Part shown: positions 6,259-15,602 of the stretch, piece by piece
How the letters are laid out: each line of letters opens with the position of its first letter
Position numbering within the stretch: the stretch's first letter is position 1
DNA from: JBBATK01 sp044224515
GTDB lineage: Bacteria; Bacteroidota; Ignavibacteria; Kapaibacteriales; NICIL-2
Direction of reading: 5' to 3'
DNA: 64,000 nt
Assembly (NCBI GenBank): GCA_044224515.1
Contig: JBGAKH010000006.1
Span: 62,001-126,000 of the forward strand
Notes under the pieces: generated by a model
Databases searched by the model: none
The model's input: only the letters and a program-made list of their open reading frames with translations
What the model was told of the DNA's origin: nothing
Made by a program: the position numbers and the translations under genes

Positions 6259-8988
6259 ATGCTAGTATTGCTACGATCATTTTTATTGCTTGCGTTCGTT
6301 CTGCTCGTGCAGACCACGCAAATCTTTGCGTACCAGAATGGTATCACAGGTCGAACGACTTCTGGCTGCGGCGGAAGCGGATGTCATAGCGGCACTCCTT
6401 CTAATACAACACTCACGGTTTCAGGAACTACGACCTTGACCCCGGGCCAGCAGTCTACGTTGACTCTAACTATTCAGAATTCTTCACGTCCGCGCAGCGG
6501 TTGTGATATCGACTTCATTAACTCGGGTGGTTCAACCATTTCAGGTTTGTCCACGATAAGTGGTCAGGGAATGAGTGGAAGCAGCGAGATCTATCACAGT
6601 ACTCCCAAGTCCATGAGTGGCGGTCAATCGACGTTCCAATTTAACGTAACAGGACCATCAACGCCAGGCTTGTATACAATTCGAATTGCGGGAAATGCGA
6701 CAACAAGTAGCAACTCAGGAGACTATACTACGACTACAAAAGACATCATAGTAAAAGGTCTGACCTTAACGGCACCTACCGGCGGAACATACTGTGGCGG
6801 TGGTGTTATCGGTTTGCAATGGACATCGTATGGTGTTGCAAACATCAACATTTTACTTTCTACAGATGGTGGTTCCACATACAACCAAGTGGGTAGTACA
6901 TCTTCCAACAACGGCTCGAATTCGTACAATTATACGTTACCTGCGAACACTCCTCAGGGTAGCACCTATCGTTTGAAAATTGCAGATGCAACGGATGCGA
7001 ACTTGAGTTCAGCAATGAGCGCCAACTTCTCTGTATCAGCCGGTTTGAGCATTACTACACAACCTGCTCCGGCAACACAGACTGTTTGTCAAGGTTCCAA
7101 TGTCGTTTACAATGTTGCGGCTACCGGCGCGGGTTTAACCTATCAGTGGCGCAAAGACGGCACTCCACTTACAGGTGCAACCGCGTCACAATTGACCTTA
7201 AATAATGTGGCACCAAGTAATGCCGGAGTTTACGACTGCGTTGTGTCAAGCACCTGTGGTGCTCCGGTTAACTCAAACACGGTGACTTTGTCGATCGATC
7301 CGGCAGCATCAATTACAGCTCAACCTCAAGGGCAGACGGTTTGTGAAGGAAGTAGCTTCACTGCAAGCGTAACGGCAACCGGCGGTGGCTTGACCTACAA
7401 GTGGCAGAAAAATGGAACCGCTATCACAGGTGCAACCGCGTCAAGCTACTCAATTTCAAACACCGCAGCGAGCGATGCAGCAACCTACACCTGCGTTGTC
7501 ACGGGAGCGTGTGGCGCACCCGCTACGAGCCAGGGAGCTGTCCTTGTCGTTGTTTCGAATCCAACTTTTACCACGCATCCGGCAAGTGTCCTGAAGTGTG
7601 AAGGAACATCCGTTACCTTTACGGCAGCGGTAAGCAATGGCAACGGTTTGAACTACGAATGGGTGAAAGATGGCGTTACTCTTGCTGCGAATGCACGTAT
7701 AACCGGAGTAAACACGTTGTCGCTTACCATCAATCCTGTTCAGAGCTCCGATGTTGGTAACTATCAGCTGCGTGCTAATGCAGTTGTTTGTGCATCCAAT
7801 GCACTGTCCAATACTGCTATTCTCGGTGTGAATACGGCTCCTCCTATTACTACACAGCCTCAGCCAAAAGTCACTTCTGTAGGTGGTAGCGTTACCTTCA
7901 GCGTAACGGCGACAGGCACCGGATTGACCTATCAATGGAGAAAGAATGCAAGTGCGTTGAGCGGCCAAACCAACTCCAGCTATACGATTACATCTGCGGC
8001 CAAAAGTGACGAAGGTAGCTACAGTGTTGTCGTAACAAACACTTGTGGATCAACGACCTCCACCAATGCAAGTCTAACGGTATCGGATCTTCCGCAGCCG
8101 GCAGTGAGCTTAAACGTAGCAAAGTTGAATTTTGGTACGGCAAAGGTGGGCGCTTCCATCAAAGCGAGCTTTGAAATCACAAACTCCGGTACTGCGAAAT
8201 TGGATGTGAGCGCTCTCACGATTTCCGGCGCCGCATCCTCGAGCTTCAGTGCCAACGCAGGAGCTTTCTCCTTGGATCCGGCTGCGAAGAAGACAGTTGA
8301 AGTTACCTTTGTTGCAGCGAGTGGTACACAACTTGCAAAACTCAGCGTTGCATCAAATGCTACCGGAACCAATGAATTGGACCTTGAAGGTAGCGGGGTC
8401 GCTAGAGCTTTGAATCCGGGACTGGTTGAGATTAAAGACACTGTCAATGTTGGATCAAGTCGCGATACGGTCATGACGATTTGCAATACAACGACAAACG
8501 ATGTTGTCGTTACGGAGGTTTTACCGACCGGCGAAGTTGAATCGTATGGCTTCATCGGCGTTCCGATTACTAGTCTGCTCCCATTGACTCTTAAGAAAGA
8601 TTCTTGCGTTAAAGTTGCTATCCGTTTCAATCCGACACACGAGGGTGTATTGGACATGCGAGTGCTTATCAAGCATACTCAGGGTGCTGACACGCTGATG
8701 GTCGTTGGATACGGCAAGACGTCAACCTCCATCTCGTGGGAAGATGACGCACAATTTAGTGTTCAGCCGAACCCTGCGTACTCAGAAGCGACAGTCGTTC
8801 TTCCGTGGAATGATCAGCGCGAAGTCCTGGTTCGACTGGTTGATATCCTCGGAAACGTAGTATACGAGCAGCGTGGCGTGAGCCCTGTTCAGCGTTTGAA
8901 CTTGAACGCTCTCAGCTCCGGTTCGTATCGCATCTTGGTTGAAGGCGCACAAAAACACGTAGCTCGTTCTCTGGTGATTGTGCGATAA
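6259..8988 (+). CDS. T9SS-secreted multidomain surface protein with Ig-like repeats
   Basis: A 909-residue protein with signal peptide (1-24, ending IFA-Y). It starts with a choice-of-anchor-V-like region (~25-165) that opens TTSGCGGSGCHSG. A Ser/Thr-rich beta domain follows (~168-257), then four Ig-like modules (~264-345, 352-430, 437-522, 527-613). Each Ig module has the pattern TQP..QTVC.G..V....A.G.GLTYQWRK(D/N) and a late Cys or Tyr. Two ASH/HYDIN-like domains follow (~618-815; LNFGTAKVGAS...F.ITNSGT), and a T9SS type A sorting domain ends the protein (~828-909; FSVQPNPAYSEATV). It is likely a cell-surface adhesin or structural protein. The GCHSG segment resembles a c-heme site but has CxxxxCH spacing. 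Confidence 0.88.
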   Translation: MLVLLRSFLLLAFVLLVQTTQIFAYQNGITGRTTSGCGGSGCHSGTPSNTTLTVSGTTTLTPGQQSTLTLTIQNSSRPRSGCDIDFINSGGSTISGLSTISGQGMSGSSEIYHSTPKSMSGGQSTFQFNVTGPSTPGLYTIRIAGNATTSSNSGDYTTTTKDIIVKGLTLTAPTGGTYCGGGVIGLQWTSYGVANINILLSTDGGSTYNQVGSTSSNNGSNSYNYTLPANTPQGSTYRLKIADATDANLSSAMSANFSVSAGLSITTQPAPATQTVCQGSNVVYNVAATGAGLTYQWRKDGTPLTGATASQLTLNNVAPSNAGVYDCVVSSTCGAPVNSNTVTLSIDPAASITAQPQGQTVCEGSSFTASVTATGGGLTYKWQKNGTAITGATASSYSISNTAASDAATYTCVVTGACGAPATSQGAVLVVVSNPTFTTHPASVLKCEGTSVTFTAAVSNGNGLNYEWVKDGVTLAANARITGVNTLSLTINPVQSSDVGNYQLRANAVVCASNALSNTAILGVNTAPPITTQPQPKVTSVGGSVTFSVTATGTGLTYQWRKNASALSGQTNSSYTITSAAKSDEGSYSVVVTNTCGSTTSTNASLTVSDLPQPAVSLNVAKLNFGTAKVGASIKASFEITNSGTAKLDVSALTISGAASSSFSANAGAFSLDPAAKKTVEVTFVAASGTQLAKLSVASNATGTNELDLEGSGVARALNPGLVEIKDTVNVGSSRDTVMTICNTTTNDVVVTEVLPTGEVESYGFIGVPITSLLPLTLKKDSCVKVAIRFNPTHEGVLDMRVLIKHTQGADTLMVVGYGKTSTSISWEDDAQFSVQPNPAYSEATVVLPWNDQREVLVRLVDILGNVVYEQRGVSPVQRLNLNALSSGSYRILVEGAQKHVARSLVIVR

Positions 8989-9054
8989 GAGATTCGAATT
9001 CATCTCCTCTTTCAAGCTGAGCATTCGAGTCGTACACAACCATCCATGATCTGC

Positions 9055-9086
9055 CCGCTTCGGCTCCGCCGAAGCGGTTTTTTTTT
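9055..9086 (+). terminator. Rho-independent terminator after the Ig-repeat protein
   Basis: A 10-bp perfect stem CCGCTTCGGC / GCCGAAGCGG with a TCC loop, followed by nine T. A strong factor-independent terminator. Confidence 0.92.
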
Positions 9087-9256
9087 ATCCTTCTTCGAGT
9101 AAAGTCGCTTTATCAATCAAAAAAAGCCCCATTCTCAACCTGGAACGGTATTTACTGAGGTTTTTGGCACAGAGTATGCTTGAAAACATCCGCAGGGTGG
9201 CAGGAAGGTTTCTTTGCCTCCATGGAGTGGACATTGCATTACTAATACACCTACGT

Positions 9257-9529
9257 ATGGAAACACTTGGTGCACTGGTCGACAAACTGTCGATCATCAA
9301 TCTGAAACTCTGGCACTGCCAGGAAGCGCTTTTTACAGATCAATCCGATACGCTTGCGCCGGATGTGCGCGCCAATTTGGAAGCAAAAAACAGCTCCCTA
9401 TTAGGACAACGGGCCAAGCAAATTGATGAGTTGAATGATTGGATGAAGCGGGCTATAACCGACCCGACGGACATGCTTATTCTTAATCCGCAGAACAAGA
9501 TGTACGGCCGATTCCGAAAGGACGCATAA
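9257..9529 (+). CDS. Small helical protein of unknown function, first of a related pair
   Basis: About 90 residues from ATG 9257, helical and charged. Its opening METLGALVDKLSIINLKLWHCQEALF aligns with residues ~15-45 of the next gene (GEFVDALIITNLRMWHAQEFF). Both share G..VD.L...NL..WH.QE, so the two are diverged tandem paralogs. The frame stays open to a TTG at 9164 (121 residues) and an ATG at 9176, but the extra N-terminus is not shared by the paralog, so 9257 is preferred. The stop is one base before the next ATG. The position ahead of a sugar aminotransferase and a glycosyltransferase suggests a role in surface-glycan synthesis or sizing; that is inference from context. Confidence 0.65.
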   Translation: METLGALVDKLSIINLKLWHCQEALFTDQSDTLAPDVRANLEAKNSSLLGQRAKQIDELNDWMKRAITDPTDMLILNPQNKMYGRFRKDA

Positions 9530-9530
9530 G

Positions 9531-9848
9531 ATGAGTCAGCTAAGCAACATTATCAACGACGAACTCGATCCGCAAAGCTTCGGTGAATTCGTTGACGCAT
9601 TGATCATAACGAACCTTCGTATGTGGCATGCTCAAGAGTTTTTCTACGAGCTCGACCTCTTGAAGAAACTAAGCAAAGACGAGATGTACGAAAAGCTGCG
9701 CTACGGATCATGGCTTAACCTTCAACGCAATTTTCAAATGGATGGACTTGATGCTGTTTTTGCGGCGCAACTCGCGGAGCGACATCCGGATATTGTCAAA
9801 CAACAGAACGAAACGGTAGAACACGAATTACTCTGGGAGACCATATGA
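9531..9848 (+). CDS. Small helical protein of unknown function, second of a related pair
   Basis: A 105-residue helical protein sharing the VD.L...NL..WH.QE block with the preceding gene. The C-terminal half contains KDEMYEKLRYG and QLAERHPDIVKQQ helices and has no counterpart in the neighbour. No enzyme motif is visible. Its stop overlaps the aminotransferase start as ATGA (9845-9848), which implies translational coupling to a nucleotide-sugar enzyme. Confidence 0.7.
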   Translation: MSQLSNIINDELDPQSFGEFVDALIITNLRMWHAQEFFYELDLLKKLSKDEMYEKLRYGSWLNLQRNFQMDGLDAVFAAQLAERHPDIVKQQNETVEHELLWETI

Positions 9849-11050
9849 ACTACGCGATTCCGGTCTACGAACCAACACTCGGTGGCAATGAACTCAAGTA
9901 CGTTACAGATTGCGTAACAAGCGGCTGGATCTCCGGACGCGGCACCTACGTGTCTGACTTTGAGAATCAGTTTGCACGCTACATCGGCGTCAACAAGGCA
10001 ACATCCGTCAGCAACGGAACAGTTGCTTTGCATCTAGCGCTGATGGCACTAGGTATAGGACCGGGTGATGAGGTAATCGTTCCATCCTTCACCTACATTG
10101 CACCTGTCAATGCAATTGTGTACTGCGGTGCCACACCGGTCTTTGTGGATTCCCTTGCCGATACATGGCAAGCAGATCCCGAAGACGTCAAACGCCACAT
10201 AAGTCCGAAAACAAAAGCGATCATAGCAGTGCATTTGTATGGGCATCCGGCAGACATGGATGCTCTGAGCGCTATTGCAAAAGAGAATCGCCTCTTTTTG
10301 CTTGAAGACTGTGCCGAAGCTTTTGGCACCTACTACAAAGGCAAGCATGTAGGTGGCTTTGGAGACATCTCGATCTTCTCATTCTACGGAAACAAGACCA
10401 TTACGACCGGAGAAGGTGGGATGGTTGTTACAAATGATGAGACACTGTATCAACGTGCAGCGCACCTCAAAGGTCAAGGCCTTGCGAAGTATCGTGAGTA
10501 CTGGCATGACATCGTGGGCTACAACTACCGCATGACCAACATTTGTGCTGCTATTGGTCTCGCACAACTTGAACAAGCCGACATCTTCATTGCGCGCAAA
10601 CGTGAAATCGCAGAGATCTATAACCGATCGCTTGAGAATAGCGTCTACGAACCGCAACGAGAAGCAGCCAACACTACTCACTCCTACTGGATGTATTCTG
10701 TATTGTGTCAGGAAGTTGCCCACAGGGATATTGTGCGAGATCACCTAAAACAGTGCGCTATTGAAACACGACCGACATTCTATCCGGTGCACACCATGCC
10801 TATGTACTCACAGAAGTATGAGCGACATGCAGTGGCGGAGAATATTGCTTTGCGTGGAATCAATTTGCCGAGTTATCCGGCGCTTAGCAATGAGCAAGTG
10901 GAAACTGTAGCAAATGCCCTAAAAGTCGCTCACACCAAGTGCATGGAGTTGGATAGCAACAAACGAATGCAGCATTTCGCTCCATCGCGCGTGCCTGAAA
11001 CAGCCGCCAAATATGTCATTGCCGGACAAGACAAAGTGACTGCGAGATAG
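9845..11050 (+). CDS. DegT/DnrJ/EryC1 sugar aminotransferase, perosamine-synthase-like
   Basis: A 401-residue PLP enzyme. The internal-aldimine Lys is K184 in YGNKTITTGEGG. Other family blocks are SNGTVALHLALMALGIGPGDEVIVP (N-terminal cofactor pocket; ~56-80), ATPVFVD, AVHLYGHPADM, EDCAEAFG and GYNYRMTN. Overall agreement with the PerA/RfbE type GDP-perosamine synthases is strong, so the expected reaction is Glu-dependent transamination of GDP-4-keto-6-deoxymannose; the NDP-sugar specificity is an inference. ATGA overlap with the small gene before it. The last ~35 residues (after ANALKVAHTKCMELDSN) extend past the usual family end. Confidence 0.88.
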   Translation: MNYAIPVYEPTLGGNELKYVTDCVTSGWISGRGTYVSDFENQFARYIGVNKATSVSNGTVALHLALMALGIGPGDEVIVPSFTYIAPVNAIVYCGATPVFVDSLADTWQADPEDVKRHISPKTKAIIAVHLYGHPADMDALSAIAKENRLFLLEDCAEAFGTYYKGKHVGGFGDISIFSFYGNKTITTGEGGMVVTNDETLYQRAAHLKGQGLAKYREYWHDIVGYNYRMTNICAAIGLAQLEQADIFIARKREIAEIYNRSLENSVYEPQREAANTTHSYWMYSVLCQEVAHRDIVRDHLKQCAIETRPTFYPVHTMPMYSQKYERHAVAENIALRGINLPSYPALSNEQVETVANALKVAHTKCMELDSNKRMQHFAPSRVPETAAKYVIAGQDKVTAR

Positions 11051-11124
11051 TCGAGCAGTGCGCCTCGACGCTACGCTGTCGAAGAATTGACAAGGACCTT
11101 GCACTGACCACGTACTTTGACAGT

Positions 11125-11168
11125 GGTGGAACTGTTTCTCCCTAAGGATGGGGAATAGCAGTTCCACC
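11125..11168 (+). other. Stable leader hairpin upstream of the GT9-type gene
   Basis: A 10-bp perfect outer stem GGTGGAACTG / CAGTTCCACC (11125-11134, 11159-11168) plus an inner TCCC/GGGA pairing. It lies in the 242-base gap between the aminotransferase and the long glycosyltransferase. No T run follows, so it is not a simple terminator. It may be an mRNA processing or stability element, or a regulatory leader. Confidence 0.45.
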
Positions 11169-11292
11169 CGGTCTAGTATGAGCTCTAGGTCAAGACTGCA
11201 ACAGAAGCGCATGCGCAGCATTCGCGTAAACAAAAGTCCAATGCTGTGATTGATGCCTTCATACGACTGCACAATAGACGCTTAACTCAAGG

Positions 11293-14200
11293 ATGAACAC
11301 CGTGAATTCTACAATTGAACATTCGGAATATTTTGCTCAGCACATCACAACAACCGATGGCATAACAGTACATGTTCGTGGTGCTCAAGAAGCAGGACGA
11401 CGAGAGTATGCAATCTATGTCTTGCAAGCTCTCGGTGACTTGGTTGTTAGCTCTCAAATTGCGCGACAGTTGAAGGCTGATGACCCGGGGTGCTATGTTG
11501 TTTGGTTTGTACTTCGTAAAAATTCGTTTATCTTGAAGGGTAATCCATTCATTGATGAGATCGTCGAGCTTGAGGGCAATAACCGCGACCTCGATCAACG
11601 AATAGAAGAATTCAAGACGTTACGTCCGTGGACAAATTTTCTCGTTCCGCAACCGCACTTAGCCTATGACAAACTGCCCGGGGGAGATTTAACTGAGCTC
11701 ACAAAAGCAGCTGTAGGGTTGAACTGGACTGTGCCCTACGTTCCGGTCATACGCTTGACCGACGCCGAGATTGCAAATGCGAGAAACTATGTGGCATCAT
11801 TGCCGTCGGGTTTGAAAATTATGGTTGAGACCGAGTTTCAATCAGAGCAAACTCCATGGAATGCGGCCTACGCTCAAGTTATGATTGAACAGCTGCGCCA
11901 TTTGAATCCGGTATTCGTCTTCACTGCAAAGAACGAGCCTTCGTACCTGCCTGAACTTCGAGCCATCTATGACCGCATTGATTGGTGTCAGCTACCGTTC
12001 CGTGAGAATGCGGAGTTGTATAATCTTATGGATGCTTTTGTAGGCGTGTCGTCGGGCATTAGCTGTTTGACGTATAGCGACTGGTGTCGACCTGACCTTC
12101 CGCACGTTGAAGTGGTAAACAACACTCACTGGAGCACCTATCACTTTGACAATCATAAGCGACGTCGTTTGTGCTTTGAAGAGCAAAGTTTTGTGAACTC
12201 CATGAACTGGTTGGTCAAAGTTCTGGAAGGCAAGCTCAGCGGATTCGAGCAACCGCAACTTCGACGTATGGACCTCTACATGCTACAGAAGGAAGGAAAG
12301 TACACGTACTTCTGTAAGACACTTATTCCGAGTACCTATGCGCTGAAAGAAGACCTTCGTTCAATGGCCTTGGCGCTAAGAGATTTTCCGGAGTTTTACC
12401 TCATCTGCGGAGACATGGATGATGCCATGATGACCTTGTCACGTGCCTTGGATGAGAATAAGCTTATTGACGTTGTTGTGTGTTCCAAGTTCTTTGATCA
12501 CCTCCGTCCATTTTTTGACGAGCATTCGATTATTCGAAATGTCTTCGTCATTCCATTCCCTGAGAATCGCACTGAGTCTCAAACGCATCTCATCCTCCAG
12601 ATGGCATTTCAAAAGAACTGTCTGGGAGTGGGTGTCAAGAGTATGGATCCCGGCATACGAGGACACTTTGAGGAGCAGCGAATCATTGAGTTGCTGAAGT
12701 TCAAATCGAATCCGAAGTGGGCGGCAAAGAAACATCATAAATCGAAATCGTTGCGTGTTGTTATTGAGGCTCATGGTGCACCTACGCAGGCGCATCGCAG
12801 TGAACGAGCTATGATCGACCCGCGTTGGTGGCGCTCAATCATCGAGTTTCTCGTGCGGCAGGGTCTGCGTCCTGTCATTGTAGGCGACCCCGCGTTCTCA
12901 AGTGTGTACACCGTTGATCAACGTTGTGAAGACCTGCGTGCAGAGAATGCTAAACGACAGCTTGCAGAGTTACGTCAAGCCGACATTTTTATCGGCTCGG
13001 ATGGCCTCTATCTCACCGTCGCATCGCTGATGTCAATACAATGTTTACGTTGCGTTCCCATGCGTGGGCATGATCTAGCGTTTCATGATAATGCATTGCT
13101 CCGAGGAATGCAGATGCAATGGAAGAATCTGCATTCCTTCGATAGCTTCGAGAGCTTGCGTATTGACTTGCAGCAGCGTATCGATCACTTTAGCGGACAG
13201 CATGCTGACCCTGAGATTGCTCGCAGTCTGCCACACATTGTCTCGCTGCCGCGTCGAACGAACCAACACGAAGTGTTGTCGAGTTTCCACCGCATCTTCT
13301 GGGAGCGCGACTATGCCTCAAAGAAAACGGTGCTTTTGCGATGCTCTACGGCGCTTGGTGATTCCCTTATGATTACCAATGTAGTCCGGGCATTGAAAAC
13401 CAAGCACCCTCACTTGCATCTCTATTTGTCGGGTTCAGAGGCGTCGCTCGATGTGTTTGCACACAACACAAACGTCGAATGTTGTGTTCTGCGTAATAGT
13501 CCCGATGAGTTACTCTTGGAATCCACGGTGGACGAAGTCGTTGAGTTCAACCATATCATCGATCAGTTTCCGGAGTATTACAACGGACTGCACTTAGCAG
13601 ACATTCTGGGAAACATCGCAGGTGTGAAGCTCGACGATAAGACAATTCACTACACTGTCACAGAGTCCGAAGCCCAAAAAGCAGCGGCTGTCTTCCAACA
13701 AGTATTCGGCACACCAAATCCAAACTTTGTTGTGGGGCTTCATCTCTTCACTGAGAAAGACACGCAGCGCAGTTATCGCCATGCAAACGGACTCATTGAG
13801 TATTTACAACATCTGTTCCCGGAAGTTCGCATCGTGAACTTTGGTAAAACATCGTTCCGTAAGAACTATAACAATCTTCTCGACTGTTCGCGTTATGCCA
13901 ACATCAGTCTTCGCGATCAAATAGCACTCGTTCAGCGCTGTCATGTGTTTATCAGTATCGATAGCGCGTTTTTTCACGTTGCACACAACCTCTTCCGCAA
14001 GCCAACACTGGCTATACAAAGTGTTGTCAACGAGTTCTTGACTGGTGACCCAACTCTCGGAAACGTGCGCACGGTACGCAATACTGAAAGAGGTTGTCGC
14101 GGTTGTTACTGGGTTCCCGGCGTATGCAAATCGGAGTGTCTGCCAAAGCTTCATCCTTCACACGTTGCAACCGAGTTTGCTCGCATGATAGATGATCTAC

Positions 14201-14490
14201 AACAGAAACGTACACCCTTTAGTATCCCGGAAGCTGAACACGAGGTTGTTGTTGAGTATGATGCGCTAGGTAAAAACCTTGCAAAGGTTTTCCGACATAA
14301 TGCCAAAGCAGGTAAGAATATCGTCGTAGCGCTTCGCGCCGGACACGATCCACTGCCCGACTATGTAGCTGAGTGGAACGGTGTACGCGTTCTTGATGCA
14401 GCTGAGCAGTCGTCGTCCCTGATGGTCGAAGCTCACGAGCATATGATGGCCAACCAACAACTGAGCGCGACAGCCTTAGCTTGGAACTAA
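11293..14490 (+). CDS. Large multidomain GT9-type (heptosyltransferase-like) glycosyltransferase
   Basis: A 1065-residue protein, about three times a normal GT9 enzyme. The N-terminal part starts YVLQALGDLVVSSQIARQL (~40-58), which is the GT9 opening. A middle part (~495-620) repeats a GT9 C-lobe-like pattern ending RQADIFIGSDGLYLTVASL. The C-terminal part (~675-1000) is a complete GT9-like unit with LLRCSTALGDSLMITNVVRAL at its start, VVGLHLF near the lobe switch, and the acceptor/donor block CHVFISIDSAFFHVAHNLF. A Cys-rich ERGCRGCYWVPGVCKSEC segment follows (~935-955). Likely adds sugars to a lipid-linked or surface glycan together with the aminotransferase upstream. GTG at 11302 is an alternative start with AAGGAT seven bases upstream, whereas AAGG abuts the ATG at 11293. 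Confidence 0.75.
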   Translation: MNTVNSTIEHSEYFAQHITTTDGITVHVRGAQEAGRREYAIYVLQALGDLVVSSQIARQLKADDPGCYVVWFVLRKNSFILKGNPFIDEIVELEGNNRDLDQRIEEFKTLRPWTNFLVPQPHLAYDKLPGGDLTELTKAAVGLNWTVPYVPVIRLTDAEIANARNYVASLPSGLKIMVETEFQSEQTPWNAAYAQVMIEQLRHLNPVFVFTAKNEPSYLPELRAIYDRIDWCQLPFRENAELYNLMDAFVGVSSGISCLTYSDWCRPDLPHVEVVNNTHWSTYHFDNHKRRRLCFEEQSFVNSMNWLVKVLEGKLSGFEQPQLRRMDLYMLQKEGKYTYFCKTLIPSTYALKEDLRSMALALRDFPEFYLICGDMDDAMMTLSRALDENKLIDVVVCSKFFDHLRPFFDEHSIIRNVFVIPFPENRTESQTHLILQMAFQKNCLGVGVKSMDPGIRGHFEEQRIIELLKFKSNPKWAAKKHHKSKSLRVVIEAHGAPTQAHRSERAMIDPRWWRSIIEFLVRQGLRPVIVGDPAFSSVYTVDQRCEDLRAENAKRQLAELRQADIFIGSDGLYLTVASLMSIQCLRCVPMRGHDLAFHDNALLRGMQMQWKNLHSFDSFESLRIDLQQRIDHFSGQHADPEIARSLPHIVSLPRRTNQHEVLSSFHRIFWERDYASKKTVLLRCSTALGDSLMITNVVRALKTKHPHLHLYLSGSEASLDVFAHNTNVECCVLRNSPDELLLESTVDEVVEFNHIIDQFPEYYNGLHLADILGNIAGVKLDDKTIHYTVTESEAQKAAAVFQQVFGTPNPNFVVGLHLFTEKDTQRSYRHANGLIEYLQHLFPEVRIVNFGKTSFRKNYNNLLDCSRYANISLRDQIALVQRCHVFISIDSAFFHVAHNLFRKPTLAIQSVVNEFLTGDPTLGNVRTVRNTERGCRGCYWVPGVCKSECLPKLHPSHVATEFARMIDDLQQKRTPFSIPEAEHEVVVEYDALGKNLAKVFRHNAKAGKNIVVALRAGHDPLPDYVAEWNGVRVLDAAEQSSSLMVEAHEHMMANQQLSATALAWN

Positions 14491-14553
14491 CAGGATGGGA
14501 GACACAGTACTTCCTCTGCACACATGCACTCGAGCAGGTCAAAACATTATTAT

Positions 14554-14583
14554 ACAGCCTTCGCTTTGCGACGGCTGTTTTTG
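14554..14583 (+). terminator. Rho-independent terminator after the GT9-type gene
   Basis: ACAGCC / GGCTGT outer stem, one mismatch, TCGC / GCGA inner stem, TTT loop, then TTTTT. It closes the 9.2-14.5 kb glycan operon. Confidence 0.8.
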
Positions 14584-14665
14584 TATGTATTTATCTGACT
14601 TGATGCCGCTGCGTTGAATTAGTGGCAAGGCATGTCACTTCATTGAACAAAGCGTAGTTTTGTAC

Positions 14666-14992
14666 ATGATATTCTATCAAGTTTTCTGTACCGTTCCATC
14701 TGAGCTTGCGGAAGATTGGCAACAGTGGATGAGCACTTCGCACATTCCGGCTGTATTAACGACCGGCCTTTTCATAGACGCAGCATTTACTGAGGAGATC
14801 GACGCTCGCACCAACGACACCCAGCTGTTTTGTACTCTGTACCGTCTTGAACGTCAGGAGTTATACGACATCTATCGAGAGCGCCATGCCCCTACACTTC
14901 AGGCGCATGTTCGAGAACGCTACGGCGAGCGCATCCGGTGTACACGTCACCTACTGCACGTACTGAGCGAGTTTGGGGCACAGCAACGGTGA
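14666..14992 (+). CDS. DUF4286 family protein
   Basis: A 108-residue protein from ATG 14666 (a TTG two codons earlier is also open). It opens MIFYQVFCTVPSELAEDWQQWM and continues with HIPAVLTTGLF, FCTLYRLER, ERHAPTLQAH and RYGERI. These blocks match the DUF4286 family common in Bacteroidota, thought to adopt a dimeric alpha/beta-barrel (ferredoxin-like) fold. Function unknown. It stands alone between a terminator and the paa genes. Confidence 0.78.
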   Translation: MIFYQVFCTVPSELAEDWQQWMSTSHIPAVLTTGLFIDAAFTEEIDARTNDTQLFCTLYRLERQELYDIYRERHAPTLQAHVRERYGERIRCTRHLLHVLSEFGAQQR

Positions 14993-15170
14993 ACGATGGG
15001 TAGACTGAGTGCTGCGTGAGGTGGAAATTGCCGAAGCTGCTATAAATATCGCGTATATGCGCGAATCCGGTCTTTTTGAGCGGTTACGGACTTTCTTTCT
15101 CTTTCCATCGTGAGGCTGCGAAGCGTATTTTTGTGTTCTTTTGTCACCGCTCATACTTTTTTGTCGGCCT

Positions 15171-15602
15171 ATGGCAGAGCACGCAACCATCCAATCGTTA
15201 GATCCGCGTATAACACGTTTAGCAATACCCGTGGATCCGGCCCAACAGAAATATGAGCCGACACCGGATATGGGTCACCTAGAGACCTACGAGGTGTTTC
15301 ATCAATCGCGAACTGGTGGACGCCATGTTCACGTAGGTTCAGTGCATGCCTCTACACCGGAGCTTGCCATGATTTTCGCCAAAGAGCAGTTTGGTCGTCG
15401 GTCCATAACCGCAAACATGTGGGTAGTGCGCACTGACAGTATCCTGGCGTTACAACCTGATGATGCTGCTTTGTTTGAGACTGCACCTGAAAAGGACTTT
15501 CGCGAGGCGAGCGGTTATAAGGTTATGAAGAAGCTGAACGCTTTTAAAAAGCGTGTAGCTGCATTGAATACCGGAACTACTCAAGAAGAGGACGAGGAAT
15601 GA
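15171..15602 (+). CDS. paaB: Phenylacetyl-CoA epoxidase subunit PaaB
   Basis: 143 residues from ATG 15171; an in-frame TTG at 15141 would add ten residues with no family match. The core YEVFHQSRTGGRHVHVGSVHA, TPELAMIFAKEQFGRR and MWVVRTD matches PaaB, the small subunit of the ring 1,2-epoxidase complex that attacks phenylacetyl-CoA in aerobic phenylacetate catabolism. PaaB acts as a bridge between PaaA-PaaC heterodimers. Its last codon overlaps paaC by 4 bases (ATGA, 15599-15602). No paaA lies upstream in this window, which is unusual for the paaABC(D) order. Confidence 0.9.
   Translation: MAEHATIQSLDPRITRLAIPVDPAQQKYEPTPDMGHLETYEVFHQSRTGGRHVHVGSVHASTPELAMIFAKEQFGRRSITANMWVVRTDSILALQPDDAALFETAPEKDFREASGYKVMKKLNAFKKRVAALNTGTTQEEDEE

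Noticed and set aside
8019..8672. 217-codon minus-strand frame inside the Ig-repeat gene
   Set aside because: Long open frame opposite a repetitive Ser/Thr/Val-rich gene; a codon-bias shadow, not a gene.
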